Source: Larix kaempferi
Lineage: Eukaryota; Streptophyta; Pinopsida; Pinales; Pinaceae
Assembly: GCA_027924585.1 (NCBI GenBank)
Contig: BSBM01000994.1
Location: forward strand, 8,811,001 to 8,875,000
Direction of reading: 5' to 3'
DNA: 64,000 bases
This document shows, in pieces, positions 46,758 through 58,080 of this stretch. The stretch's first letter is position 1. Each line of letters opens with the position of its first letter. The notes below the pieces were generated by a model. That model saw only the letters and a list, made by a program, of their open reading frames with translations, searched no databases and was not told where the DNA came from. Position numbers and translations under genes: made by a program.

Positions 46758-47436
46758 TGTTAAATTTTCATAATTTGCTTCAATCTGATCTAGGATCTTA
46801 ACTGAGAGAACAACATGTACAGCATATCAATCATGGACACAATAATGCAAGCACACAAGAGACACAGAGTTTACTTGGGGAAAACCATAAAGGTGAAAAA
46901 CCCCGATAACTTCCTCAGAGATAGATAGAGCAATGATACAACCAGAATACAAGAGATAGTCTTCTCCTAGCAGCAGAGCCTCCTCCTCCACAAGTGCGCC
47001 ACTCTCCCAAGTGTGAGTGAGAGAATAGAATGTATAAAATGAGAGAGACACACTCTCTATTTATACACTAACTTGACTTGACCTTTACTCAACTATGTCG
47101 GCCTCAACTTAACCACTTAACATAATGCTGACTGGTCCGACACCCAATAGGGTGGTCTAATAACCCTTTGACTCACATGGCCGACCCCCAATATGGTGGT
47201 CTAATAACCCTTCAACCCACATGACTTACACAGGGCCGACTCCAACAAGGTTGTCTAATAACCCATCAAGTATAAGTTACGACACTTACAATATAAATGA
47301 CGACACTTCCATATAGAGGAATAATAACATCTCTATAGGAATACAAACACTTCCGTATAAAGGAATAATAACATCCCTATATGAATACAATATACATATA
47401 TGTGAAATACATTCCAAAGTTACATATACATCAACA
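46758..47436 (-). repeat. Copia-2 5' LTR
   Basis: This 679 bp LTR has the same termini as the partner LTR and is followed by GTTAG, the TSD copy. An inverted TATA box lies at 47059-47066. Confidence 0.92.
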
Positions 47437-48380
47437 GTTAGTTTATTAGTATGCAATTATTACAAAACTAATATTTAACTTATTGTTATATTATCAACTT
47501 AAAAATATATTTAATATAATATATTTTAGGTTATAATCATTCAAGCACCAACTATTCCAATTTGGATATCTTACAAATAGGCCAAAGTTGCATTAATTAA
47601 TTAATTATGAAGTAAAATAGATATTCACCCAAAACTAATATCTAACCACCAACTATTCCAATTTGGAATCATGTTGTAAATGTTGTAAACGCTAACACAT
47701 AAATACTACAAATAAGAGAATACTTGTGACCACTAACACTTCAATCAAGTCCAATGGTGGCATAAGTGAGGACTGGAATGTTCTGATGACAATCATTGAA
47801 GTCTTTTAAGCTTCAAACCTTCAAAATTTTATTTATGGTTAGAAAATCTAATAAATTTTATTTGTAAAGGCATTTCTTTAATTTCTAAATTTTTTAAAAA
47901 CAAGAACTATACTACTCACGACTCTTCTTGTTGTTGTAGTATATTTTTAAAGAAGAATGCGATAAATAATCAAGATGTAAATTATTCGGCACAAAATTCA
48001 GCTACAAAGATAACCAAAACACTACAAGGAAATTTAGATGAAAAACCCACATCTAATAATTCTGCCTAACCATATTAGGAGACTAGTTTGTATAACTAAA
48101 ATCCTATAACTAGTGAACCGACCCAATGCACAATATTAAGGGAAAGATTGTTCGGGAAAGAACTTAAACTTCACTTGGTATGTGTTAACTTATCTATTTC
48201 AAGAAGTAAGACGTATTAATAATTAATTGGTCACGGTGGATCAATGATGTTAAAGCAATTTTCAGATGTTTTAACATCTCAAAATTGATTAAAATGATTT
48301 TTATGCATGATCTTCACTAAATCACTCAAATGTATTATTATTTTTAATTATATAAACATAATTTTAAACATTTTTTTAAA

Positions 48381-48420
<40 letters not shown>

Positions 48421-49063
48421 TATGAGATGATTTTATGCATGATCTTCACTAAATCACTCAAATGTATTATTATTTTTAATTATATAAACACAATTTTAGA
48501 CATAGTTTTAAATTTATATATATATATATATAAGAGTGATAAATTCAGTATATTATATTTAAGAATATAAAAATAAGATAATTTTTTCACAAAATAAAAT
48601 TGTATATCTTTATTTTTAAGTAGGAATTCTAATAATTATATATAAATAGAAAGGATACAAAGCGCAATTATATATAAACAAAAAGGATACAAAGCACATG
48701 GTTTTGACTATGATTCCCAAAAATCCCCTCCCCTAAAGGAGAAAACATGGAGAAAATGTCATGAGTCTCAGATATGTTCATAATACGATTGAAACTAACT
48801 CTATGAAGCCAAAGACCACATTTAACTAAGTTTTTTATAGTCATCCAAAAAGTCTCCTCCCCAAAAGGAGAAAACAAGGAAAAATCATGAGTTTTGTAGC
48901 TATCTCTATATAGCTTGAGAAAGTAAAAAACTATGTAAAATGTAGACTAGACTCTATCTAACATTATGTAATACATAATCATATTATGGAACCTACTTTC
49001 CAAACGACACACCTTGATGACTCTTCGAGGTGGATCCAATCCAGTCCCCTACATCATTCAACT
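47437..49063. other. Unassigned AT-rich DNA
   Basis: This resumes the pre-Copia-2 locus. It contains the duplications and (AT)n run listed below and an imperfect 129 bp-spaced repeat of CCCTCCCCTAAAGGAGAAAAC-like text at 48720 and 48850. No gene was recognised. Confidence 0.5.
48296..48535. repeat. 132 bp tandem duplication with (AT)n runs
   Basis: TTATGCATGATCTTCACTAA recurs at 48301 and 48433. Each copy ends in a dinucleotide AT run, about 34 bp at 48384-48417 and a shorter one at about 48517-48531. Confidence 0.9.
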
Positions 49064-49501
49064 TTAGAAGGAAAGGAATCCCATCTGCTTAGCCATAGCA
49101 TCAATTTTCATGTGGATGAGCCGAGTATCCGTGAACAAGTCCTTCCAAAAGGCAACGAGAATTTCATCCCCTTTCTCTTTCTCTTCCCTTTCCAGTAATA
49201 CGTGACCCAGAAGGCCCTTCATTGTCCAATAGAGCAAAATAGTCTTTTTGAATTGGGAATGCCTGGCATGGGAGGAAATTGAGTCCTAAATCCAAGATTC
49301 CAGAGCGGAGAATTCATCAGCTGGCTTGACATTATCCATCTTGTTCCACAAGGCCTTTTGCCTGCTGTCAATCTCCTCATGAATTGCTTGAGGGATTGTT
49401 TCTTTGTACATCCATGCTACTTGAGAAGTGCGCAACTGCTCCATGTTGGCCCGCTGCTTGCCATCCTTCTTGTTACCGGAGTCATCTCCCTGCTTATCCA
49501 T
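49064..49501 (-). pseudogene. 145-codon reading frame of unknown identity, one in-frame TAG
   Basis: From ATG at 49501 the minus strand stays in one frame to TAA at 49066-49064, interrupted once by TAG (49288-49286) after SALESWI, a likely CAG-to-TAG change. The N-terminus is charged and Lys/Gly/Gln-rich. The middle, AIHEEIDSRQKALWNKMDNV, looks helical, and the C-terminal half is amphipathic with EREEKEKGDE and WKDLFTDTRLIHMKIDAM. Codon structure and single stop suggest a formerly real protein. It lies about 500 bp beyond the LINE RNase H in the same orientation. It could be a third LINE frame, a 3'-transduced exon or an unrelated relic. I do not recognise the family. Confidence 0.45.
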
Positions 49502-50013
49502 CCTGCCTTGCTCTACAAAGGTTGGAATAAGCTGAGTAATGTTTACAGAATGTTAATGAAGCTAGAAAATAAGAGGCTTAGTAACAAGAACTAGCCAAAG
49601 AGTCGCATGCCTAAGATCAAATTTGCATAATAAATAAAGGATGAGGATCTGACCTTCTTCTAGTCCTCTACTATGAATGATGGAGAATGAATGTCGCCAT
49701 ATAAACATCCCATCCAAGACCGAGAGTAACTTACTGTAATGAATGGTTTTTTGATAATCACATAGATGAACTGTCCCAAGCCCAACTTTTTCCATTAAAT
49801 CTTCCTAGTTTCTCGTACAAGTCCAACACTTGCCAACTCGCTGAGATCTGGTCTCCTAGATTGAGAAATATTCATCACCCTAGGAAATAATGTAGTGTGT
49901 TAATGTCATATGGCGTTCGAGGGTGGTGAGTGCATGCATGCTCATTGTGGAGGATGGCCACATGGGGATGGATGAAAAACCTTCCAGCCACCTATCCTAC
50001 TTAGTATGCTTCA
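49502..50013 (-). other. LINE-1 3' region
   Basis: The segment downstream of RNase H on the minus strand has a 77-codon frame (49795-49562) with VGLGTVHLCDYQKTIHYSKL and no known domain. It is taken as the 3' untranslated region. No poly(A) was found. Confidence 0.4.
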
Positions 50014-50645
50014 TTAAATTAATAATGACACCCGATGTGGGGAGGATTTTTCTGATGCCGCAATGTCCTTACAAGTTTGGCAGATGGGGTCTTTCATCCT
50101 CACCGTTGGCGAACAATTTATTTCCTCATTGCTGCAATTGATCCCCAAGTTGGACAACTTGTTGGCAACTTTATTAGCATCTCTTTTGAGGTGTGATGGG
50201 ATGATAACAAGTTGAGTGGTGAGAAGCACAGATAGGGTATCGAGGTGGCTCAGGATGCGTCAACTAGGAGATAGGGTATCGAGGTGGTTAAGAGCATGTA
50301 AACAACCTGGGAGTCCCCTTCAACAACAATACGGTTAGTGTTCATATGAACAACTTGTTGGAGACAACGTATGAGAGCCCATAATTTTTCCACGTTGTTT
50401 GTATTAGAACCAATGCTTCCTACCAAAATTTCTATGATGTCACCCTGATCATTCATGAAAAAAACTCCGTAGCCAGTAGGGTCTGGGTTCCCTTTGGAAG
50501 CTCCATTGAAGTTCATTTTAACAAAACCATGAGGAGGGTGGGACCAAGTAGAGGGAATGGAATCGAAGGTGGGGTGAAGGAATAGGGTTGTGGGGATAGA
50601 GAAGGGGGTAAGGAGTCCCCAACTGGCTAAAATGTTTTGTTCCAC
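50014..50645 (-). pseudogene. LINE-1 RNase H domain
   Basis: Minus-strand frames joined by one shift read GFVKMNFNGASKGNPDPTGY (first catalytic Asp position, here Asn), EKLWALIRCLQQ (catalytic Glu), RIVVEGDSQVV (catalytic Asp) and SHLKRDANKVANKLSNLG, the final His/Asp-like block. This is the RVT_3-type RNase H found at the C-terminus of some plant L1 LINEs. The Asn for Asp change and frameshift indicate inactivity. Confidence 0.85.
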
Positions 50646-50786
50646 TGCATCACATGAAAGGTCTTCCTAAGACCATGTTTTGATTTGGATGGTTTCTAAG
50701 ACTTCCAATTTAACGGTGTCCCAAATCATTATCCAAGAGAGTTGATGCGAGATAAAGATCCTTCTATTGTGTTCCTTCCATAGGTT

Positions 50787-51101
50787 CTAGAGCACAAATC
50801 CTGGGATAAATTTCCAAATTCTATTGAGGACTGGATTTTTTAAAGTTGTGAAACGCCGCCTAGAAATTGTGCTGTGAATACTAGTTCTACATCTTTCCGT
50901 GGTCCTCATGATTTGAGCTTGTTGGTCCCATACTTGTGTGTTGAAATCATAATTGTTGAGCAGGTGTTCCATAATTTCTTCCTGACTATTGCAGAGAGGG
51001 AATACATATGTGCCAATGAAATTTTGTTTCCTTAAATTGTCTTAGGTAAGTGTGTTTTTATGCATGACTTGCCACAAGAAGATGTTGATTATGGGCCATA
51101 G
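50787..51101 (-). pseudogene. LINE-1 zf-RVT domain
   Basis: The minus strand reads INIFLWQVMHKNTLT, then CNSQEEIMEHLLNNYDFNTQ and VWDQ. This is the zinc-binding reverse-transcriptase region (zf-RVT), which in plants usually has C-x2-C...EE...HL...C...VW. One Cys is lost. It is separated from the RT thumb by the solo LTR. Confidence 0.75.
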
Positions 51102-51668
51102 TGATCCAGGTAGATATTGGTGGTGACCCACCTTTTCCAACTGGCTCAAAACAATTTTCTGGCAATTTTGGTAATTTACTATTTTTAGCAGTTTTTTGGG
51201 TCCTAAACTTTGGGAGCCGTTTTGAGGACCTAAACAACGTTTTTTGGGGTATGATTGGAAAACGATGTTGATGACCCAATAGTTGTATTTCTCAGATAGA
51301 TATTTCCAACAAGCTATCATGCGCCCCAAATGGAGATCGTATGCCAAAGTTACGCCCCCGAGAAGTTGATAAACCAAACTACCCAAAATGGGGTCCACAA
51401 AACTATGGCTTTTCATCTTCCGAGGCTAGGGTTTTGGATTTTGGGTATTGTAAAAAGGCCTTCAGAGCCTCATTGTAATATTCTCCTTGCAAATGAGCGC
51501 GGTCGTCGCATCTCTTCTCAGAAACAAGCCACCACCATTCCAGCAAGCTTGTTTTCCACTGCATTTTACAGTTTCAGCTTATTTCCTTATTGAATAGAAA
51601 ACCAGTTTTACTATATCACTGTTATTTTGTGTTATGCATCTTTTAATAATCTGTATTCATTTCTTTCA
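51102..51668 (+). mobile_element. Gypsy G1-family solo LTR inserted in LINE-1
   Basis: It matches the G1 3' LTR (1818-2327 plus 38743-38912), starting TGATCC and ending CTTTCA. On both sides the sequence is LINE (WKYIWSLN before the LTR on the minus strand, LWPIINIFLWQ after). No internal G1 sequence or second LTR is present, so LTR-LTR recombination is inferred. The TSD is not clear, suggesting age. Confidence 0.8.
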
Positions 51669-52581
51669 GATTAAGAGACCATATATATTTCCATGCATCA
51701 GTCAGGGGTGAGGTCCCATTTTGTGCATGAAGGGAATAATCTTGTTTGATAGTAAAGGTGCCTTTGGAAGAACAACCCCATGTAAGAAGATATAACCGTT
51801 CTCTTTTCCTGATTCTCCTTTCATTCAAGTCATTGCACCATTGTTCTAGATTGATGTGGGGGGGGGGGGGGGGGGGATTCAACTAATCTTGAGTGATTTT
51901 CCTTTCCTTCCAACCCTTTGTTATGGTTCCTTCAGTCCAATGATCTACCACCTTTCTTAATCCCTCATTAAGAAGGAAATGTATGATTTCCTCTAGATCC
52001 TGGATCTCCGCTAAAGGAGGGAGTTGCAGCCAGGAGTCTGTTGAAAAATTTTCATTCTTGACATTTATGATTTCCCAGAAGGTGGGATCATGGATAAGTG
52101 TTCTGTTAATATAGGCTGCATTCCAAAGTGAGGATCCGGATTTTTGCTCATTCCATCGAATGAGTTGTTCCTCACTAGATTCTGGCATGTATTTTTTCCT
52201 CTATAGTTTATCCCATAGCTCATTTGGATTTTGTAACCATCTCCACCAAATTTTTTCCCCTGGGACTTTGTTGAGAAGTTGAGGATCTCTAATTCTGAGG
52301 CCTCCATCAAGATTTGGTTTGCATAGTTCCATCCAGTTAACTAGAGCCCATTTTTTTCCTTTATTGGTCCCTGCCATAAGAATATTCTTTGTATGTTTTA
52401 AATTTTCTTGATGATGGATTTAGCAGTGTCTAAGGCTAAGAAGAGGTAGATAGGAATGGTTTGGAGAACTGCTTTAAGAAGTACCAAGTGCCTTTCCAGA
52501 TTGAGGGTGTAGAAGGTTTAGGAAGATAACCACCTATTAAGAGAATTTAGTAAGTCTTCCCAAGTGTAGCTGCAAATGGAA
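51669..52581 (-). pseudogene. LINE-1 RT thumb and connection
   Basis: Minus-strand frames contain KKWALVNWMELCKPNLDGGL and RIRDPQLLNK, WWRW..NPNELW, SLWNAAYINRTLIHDPTFWE, and KERKITQD followed by SLHAQNGTSPLTDAWKYIW. These are the conserved post-catalytic region of plant L1 LINE ORF2. The run of 19 G (about 51858-51876, Pro codons on the minus strand) lies within it. Confidence 0.75.
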
Positions 52582-53778
52582 TTATCCATGAGAGGAATTC
52601 CAAGGTATTTGGATAAAAGGGATATATGTTGGAAACCAAGGATTTGTGCTATGTTGATTTTGGATTAGCTGGGGGGTGTTGAAGAAAAAGAATTGTGATT
52701 TTTCCAGGTTGATGGAGGTTCCAGAGGCAGCACTCAAATCATCCAGAATGGATTTGATCTTTCGATCTTCCCTGACCATTGGGATACCCATCATAATTGT
52801 ATCATCCATTAACTGATTGGGTGAGACTAGAGGATCAATCTCATGGAGGGGTATCCCATGAAGAGAACCGTTTGCAATGACAGCCTTAATTGTTCTTCTA
52901 ATACCTTCATCCATGATAACAAAGAGGAATGGAGAGAGAGGGTCACCTTTCCTAATACCTCTTGTAGGAGAGAAGGGGAAGGCATGAGAGCCATTACTTA
53001 GGATATAAAATAAGGCTGAGAAGGATATGTTCATAAACCAACAGACCCATTCTTCACTAAAACCAAATTCTCACAAGATATTTCTCATGTATTGCCAGCT
53101 TATCTTGTCAAAATCCTTTGAGAGGTCAATCTTGAGTAACACACCTTGCATTCTAGTAGAATTGAGAGAATGGATGACCTCGTGAGCAAGGATAACATTG
53201 TCCAGAATTCGTCGCCCTTCCATGTAACCTGTTTTCTCATGAGAAATGATATGTGGGAGGATGGGATTGAGTCTATTTGTGATCACTTTTGCGATAAGCT
53301 TGTAGATGGCATTGCATAATGCAATTGGTTGGAAGTTTCTTGGCTTTGTTGGATTTTCCTCCTTAGGAATCAGGGTGAGGAAATTTGTGTTGAAGGCCAT
53401 GAGGACTGTCCCTAAGACCCAAGAGTATTCAATGATTTCCAAAACATCATCCTGAACAAGATCCCAACAATGATGAAAGAATTCCTTGGTGAATCCATAT
53501 GGGCCTATAGCTTTTCCATATTTCATGTCCTGAATTGCTTGGTAAACTTCATCCCAAGAGATTGGCCTCATCAAAGCTTCATTGTGATCATATGTGACTA
53601 GAGAGGGGATATTCAAAGTTATTTTTCCAATTGCTACAAAGCGATCCATGACTGATTCAGAGAGCAGGTGCCGATAGTAGAAGTTGAGTTCATGTTCAAT
53701 TTCCTCATGCTTAGTGAGAGTGTTCCCCTGGTCATCTTCAAGGATTTTAATTATGTTTATGTGTCTGCGTTGGATCAT
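52582..53778 (-). pseudogene. LINE-1 reverse transcriptase
   Basis: The 235-codon frame (53778-53071) has IQDMKYGKAIGPYGFTKEFF, FLTLIPKEENPTKPRNFQPI, LCNAIYKLIAKVITNRL and VLLKIDLSKDFDKISW (the D-x-K-A-F-D-like block, here DLSKDFD). After a stop the 150-codon frame (53034-52582) has GIRKGDPLSPFLFVIM and NQLMDDTIMM, where the usual YADD or FADD is LMDD, and SGTSINLEKSQ. It would prime cDNA synthesis at a nicked target in the nucleus. The frame break and altered motif make activity unlikely. Confidence 0.9.
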
Positions 53779-54439
53779 TGATTGGTAAAATAATTTGGAG
53801 TTCTTCTCACCTTCTTCAAGCCATTGAATGATGGAATTTTTCCTCTAGAGTATTTCATCTTGAGCATACATTTCCTCTAATTGATTCTTTATCTTGTTTT
53901 CCTCCTCCTATAACTGATCAGAGTGACCCTACAGAATGAGGGTCGCTTGGATCTCCTGTAAGCATTTTTTCCAAGAGTTTATGAGCCTAGAAGATGTTAC
54001 CAAAGGTGACCTTATTCCATTCCTTTAATTTTAGTTTTATGGATTTTAGCTTCTACTAGAATTTATACTTGAGGGATCCCTAGGGAATGTTTGTGTCTTC
54101 CCACCATTGCGTGATTTTGTCATTGAAATCTGGGTGAGTGAGCCAAAAAATTTCAAAGTGGAAGAGGCAGCATTGAGGGGTGCTATCAACATCCATATAG
54201 ACTTGAATGGGCCAATGGTCTGATCCAGCTATAGGTAATATGGGGGAATCTAATGATATACCTTCCAACATTAGGGGTTCATTGATTAAGAAGTGATCAA
54301 GCTTGAAAGCAATTTTTTGGTGTCCAGATCGATGGTTAGTCTAGGTGAAACTGCCTTCAGCTAGTTCAAGATCAATGAGATGCATGTTATCAATTTGATT
54401 CTGAAATACATCATCCAGTCTTCGCATTCCTCCACGCTT
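53779..54439 (-). pseudogene. LINE-1 endonuclease C-terminal part and linker
   Basis: The minus strand reads AGSDHWPIQV at about 54230-54200, the SDH catalytic motif of the endonuclease/exonuclease/phosphatase fold. Low-identity linker sequence to RT follows, with several stops. Confidence 0.75.
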
Positions 54440-54968
54440 CTATTCCAGGGAGAGTATGATGTTAAAATATCCCCCAATTATCCAATGACTATTCCCAATA
54501 ATCCGACCAATGTATTCAATACTACCCAAGAAGGGATGATTTTCTTGGGGGGTTGAAGATCCATAGAAATTGGTTAAATACATATATTTTTTCAATCCAA
54601 TCATTCTTTCCCTGGCCATGAGAGACCACTTGGTGGAGATGAGATCATCTATGATTGTTGAGGCATGATTCCATAAGATGGATAGGCCCCTTGTAGTTCC
54701 TTGAGCATCTATGATGGCACAGTTACCCATTATCCAACAATGAGATAGGATGGATTTTTCTTCTTTCCCAGCACATTTAATTTCTTGAAGAAATAAAATG
54801 TCTAGCTTTTCTACTATGATTATGTTTCGAAGAATATTTTGCTTGCATCTCCCGTTAAACCTGTGATATTCCATAAAATTATCTTCATCATGGAGACTGA
54901 GTCAGGAGGGGGTGATAACTATCTGTTATCAAATTTATTTGTCCAAAATTTACCATGAAATTCTTCAA
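54440..54968 (-). pseudogene. LINE-1 endonuclease N-terminal part, left copy
   Basis: The 144-codon frame (54874-54440) has FNGRCKQNILRNIIIVEKLD, ILFLQEIK (catalytic Glu), RGLSILWNH and WIIGGYFNIIL, where the family has GGDFN. The segment 54533-54968 also occurs at 59845-60282. It ends abruptly at about 54962, joined to a truncated E LTR. Confidence 0.85.
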
Positions 54969-56701
54969 AAGAGGAAATTCCACCAATCTACTAGTTTCCT
55001 AGGTTGGGGTGGAAACATTGGGATTTTGAATAAGGGAGCTAATAAATCCCAAATGGAAGTTATATTGACATAAATATATTAAAATGGGTTAAATAAATAG
55101 TTATTATAGGAAAATAAGATGGCACTTGGTCATGAAGACACATTGGTGGTGTAGGACCCCCAAAAAGCTAGATTCCCCATCCCTCATGGCATTCCAATCT
55201 CACCCATTCGAATCCAGGGTGGAGTCCACTATACTTGGGGGAGTTGGAAGGGAATAATACTTGTAATGAATCAATGAGGTCTAAATGTAGAGGAATATTA
55301 ACTCCCATGGAAGAGGAAGAGGCAATTTGGAGCTAGTGGGACACTTGGGATAGATTCCCTAGCTCTATGACAACAATGATGAAGATGCTATGACACCTAT
55401 GACACAAATAAGACCTGAATGCTAACATCTGACATATATGACATGTCAGGGATAAAAATAGCCTCCAAGAGGGCACACAAGGGAGTTGGAGAAGCCAAAG
55501 AGACACCTACTCGAATTGAGTGGAGGAGGAGGCTAGATTTGGAGGGACGAGTGACATACTTGGGAATCTCTTCCCAAATTGAGTTGGAATGAGGCTCATG
55601 GATGGAATTCGAGTTAGGGAGGCATTAGTAAGTTTATAAAATTCAAGAACAAAGAATAATAGCGCCTTTTGATCATTTTACATTTTGCATTTGGAGAGAA
55701 GAGCTAGTAGAGAGCTAGTCTGCTTGCCTTAGCACCAATTTCGAGGGTGAAAGATTCCCATCCTAATTGGAAATTGGAGAGGCCACTTAGAACTTTCATT
55801 TGGAGCTGAAATGGATTCTTTAGTTACATTTTGAAGATACAGGAGAGCTCGTGGTTCATTCATCTACAACTCATTCTTGCATCTCTTTCACATTTTATTG
55901 CATATTTGGGCTCCTAGAGGAATTGCGCCCTTCGTGAGATGTTGATCACTTTGTGAGAGTCCAAGAATATCCATTTATTTATATTCATATATATATATAA
56001 TATGTATTTACTTCTCATAAGACTATCAACTCGAAATACCAAGTGAAGTTATGTAAAAATACCTAAATGGTGTCATTTCCCCTAGATCTTGTTATTGGAG
56101 TTTGAAGAGACATTATTTCGAGTAGTATCGGTTATTATCTATGATTTTTTTTTATGTATGGAGTTTTATTAAAGTTATGAAGAAGTTTCATTGTCAGTGC
56201 ACAAGTCCTTGGCACCTAAAATTCGAATTTCACAACACATGGTGAAAAGTACTAGCTTTTCCCCCTATGTGAAATATTGCATATAAACATATGATTTAAT
56301 TGAGTTTTAGAAGGCCATAATAACTAATTAAGGATACCTTGTGGAGATAATTAAATCCAATTATCAGTCTCATACCTCTTTTCAGAAATTTGGAAGTTTT
56401 TAACAACATTTGGGAATTCATCTTTGTCCACTACCCTTGGGGGTTTTGAAGCTCGAAATTGCTAGTAACTTTCCCTACTTTGTCCAGATTGTAAATGAAT
56501 GTTGCAAAAGTGTTTTAAGGGTTGTTAAGAATACATAAGCCTCATTTATATGTATTAATACCTTTCAATTACTTTCAAAACCAATTTGGAAGCATTTGGA
56601 GTCATTTGGAAGCAGTAGTGTCAATACTAGTCTAAGGGTCGAATTGGTTAAAAATTGCAATTTTTCCTAGTTTGTGCAATTTTCCTAAAAGGGACACTAT
56701 A
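54963..56701 (+). repeat. Element E 5' LTR, 5'-truncated
   Basis: It begins at TTCAAAAGAGG, which is base 25 or so of the intact LTR, and ends GACACTATA (partner CACTACA). By eye it is roughly 95 percent identical to 58081-59838. Confidence 0.88.
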
Positions 56702-56703
56702 AG

Positions 56704-56715
56704 TGGTATCAGAGC
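56704..56715 (+). other. Element E primer binding site
   Basis: TGGTATCAGAGC lies two bases after the LTR end. Confidence 0.85.
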
Positions 56716-58067
56716 ATGGTCCTTGAACCTGATTTGGATGACCATTCATGAGGACAAGAATTCAGACAAATCATCCCCCACCCTTAGAAACTGAAACTGA
56801 AAGTACTTTGGTAAAAGGGAAGGAGTAGGAGAAGAAGTGCATCCTTTGGTAACCATCAGTAAGGATGAGAAGGGAACCTTAGAGGATAATTAGGAGTTTA
56901 GAAAATTCCTGAAACCATTCTTTGAATACATGACAAAATAACTAATGAAAGGGTTCGAAATGTTTGCTATTCATTTTGGAAGCAAATTGGCAATAGGAGG
57001 GAGCAGTGATTCTCCTTTCGAGGAAAAGAAGGCAATGGATGAAAGAATTTATGTCACAAAGGAGGAACCTCATGTAATGGTGGAACATGAGGTACATGTT
57101 GATATGTAGGTGCTTGAATATGATACACTCAAATAAGAAGAAGGACAAGCACTTGTCTTTGTTCAGAGGGATTATGAGTTGCCTCATGGAGAGAGTTGCA
57201 AAGCCTTGAAGGAGGCACATGATCTCACAATAGTTGGACCAGCCAATTATGGAGAAGATGAATTAAATATTTAGATGGGTAAGAGTTGTAAATATTTAAG
57301 GTTGGGTCATAATTCCTCACCCCCTACTTCTTTTTCAGCCACATCAATTGGGGATGAAAATTAGGTGAAAGGTTTTTTTCTAATGGTGCCACATGAGGGG
57401 TATGAAACTCCTACCTCTCCTTTTGATGATGACGTGAATAGAGCACCTCATTATTTACATTTACAGCAGCATCTTTTTTTACCTTATGATGATACACATC
57501 TTCATGGATGCACTTATGATGTTCACTTGAGTCACTTGAAGACTCATGATTTTCCTTTCTCCTTGCTTAGTTCAATTGATGTTAGAGGAACTTCATTAAC
57601 TACTTGGATGAAAGAATACAGGGCTTATTGATTTGATGCATCTTACATATTTTTGGAGTAGAATTATAGGACATGGGATACTCACCTATGTCATTGGAGC
57701 AGATTTGATTGTTCACTTGATGCTTGTATGCACCTGGAAAATGATGGTCTACTTACTTGGAGGTACAAGCACTTTCATGATTCTTTGATGAGGCACCTCC
57801 TTGATGTACATTTTTATTATGTTGTCATGTACTTTGATGATCTATATTTTGTACTTATAATGTTTGGAAGAAGGCATACAAGGAAATGGGATCCATGAAT
57901 ACTCTTGCCTGATGGTATGGGTTGGAGAGCACTCCTAATTGTTGGAGTGCAATACAAGCAATGGGACCCTGGAATAATTTTAGTATCATTGGTTTCAATT
58001 TTTTGTTTTGGAAATAAATCAGGTTCTTCAACATCCATGTTCGAATTTATTGAGGACAAGCAATCTT
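56716..58067 (+). pseudogene. Element E interior with decayed reading frame
   Basis: The frame beginning at 57365 (88 codons to 57631) and the frame at 57905-58102 are in the same register, with only a few stops between. This gives a decayed frame of about 240 codons rich in His, Asp and aromatic residues (THLHGCTYDVHLSHLKTHD). The C-terminal part reads GVQYKQWDPGIILVS and SMFEFIEDKQSWVGRTV, a QWDPG phrase I associate with the 3' end of plant non-autonomous LTR elements. No enzymatic domain is seen. Confidence 0.4.
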
Positions 58068-58080
58068 GGGTGGGGAGGAC

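Larger units (their letters stand above)
40553..47436 (-). mobile_element. Copia-2, second full-length copy of the same Copia family
   Basis: Its LTRs are 46758-47436 (5', 679 bp) and 40553-41238 (3', 686 bp). A perfect TSD GTTAG occurs at 40548-40552 and 47437-47441. Its order on the minus strand is primer site, leader, integrase scrap, RT, RNase H, minisatellite tail and LTR, identical to Copia-1 after removal of nested elements. It therefore gives the empty-site reference for both nested insertions. It lacks recognisable gag and protease, as Copia-1 does. Confidence 0.92.

Noticed and set aside
48668-48877. 69-codon minus-strand frame with repeated MFSPFGEE / MFSPLGEG
   Set aside because: The repeat reflects a 129 bp-spaced DNA duplication. 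No family was recognised and there is no coding context.
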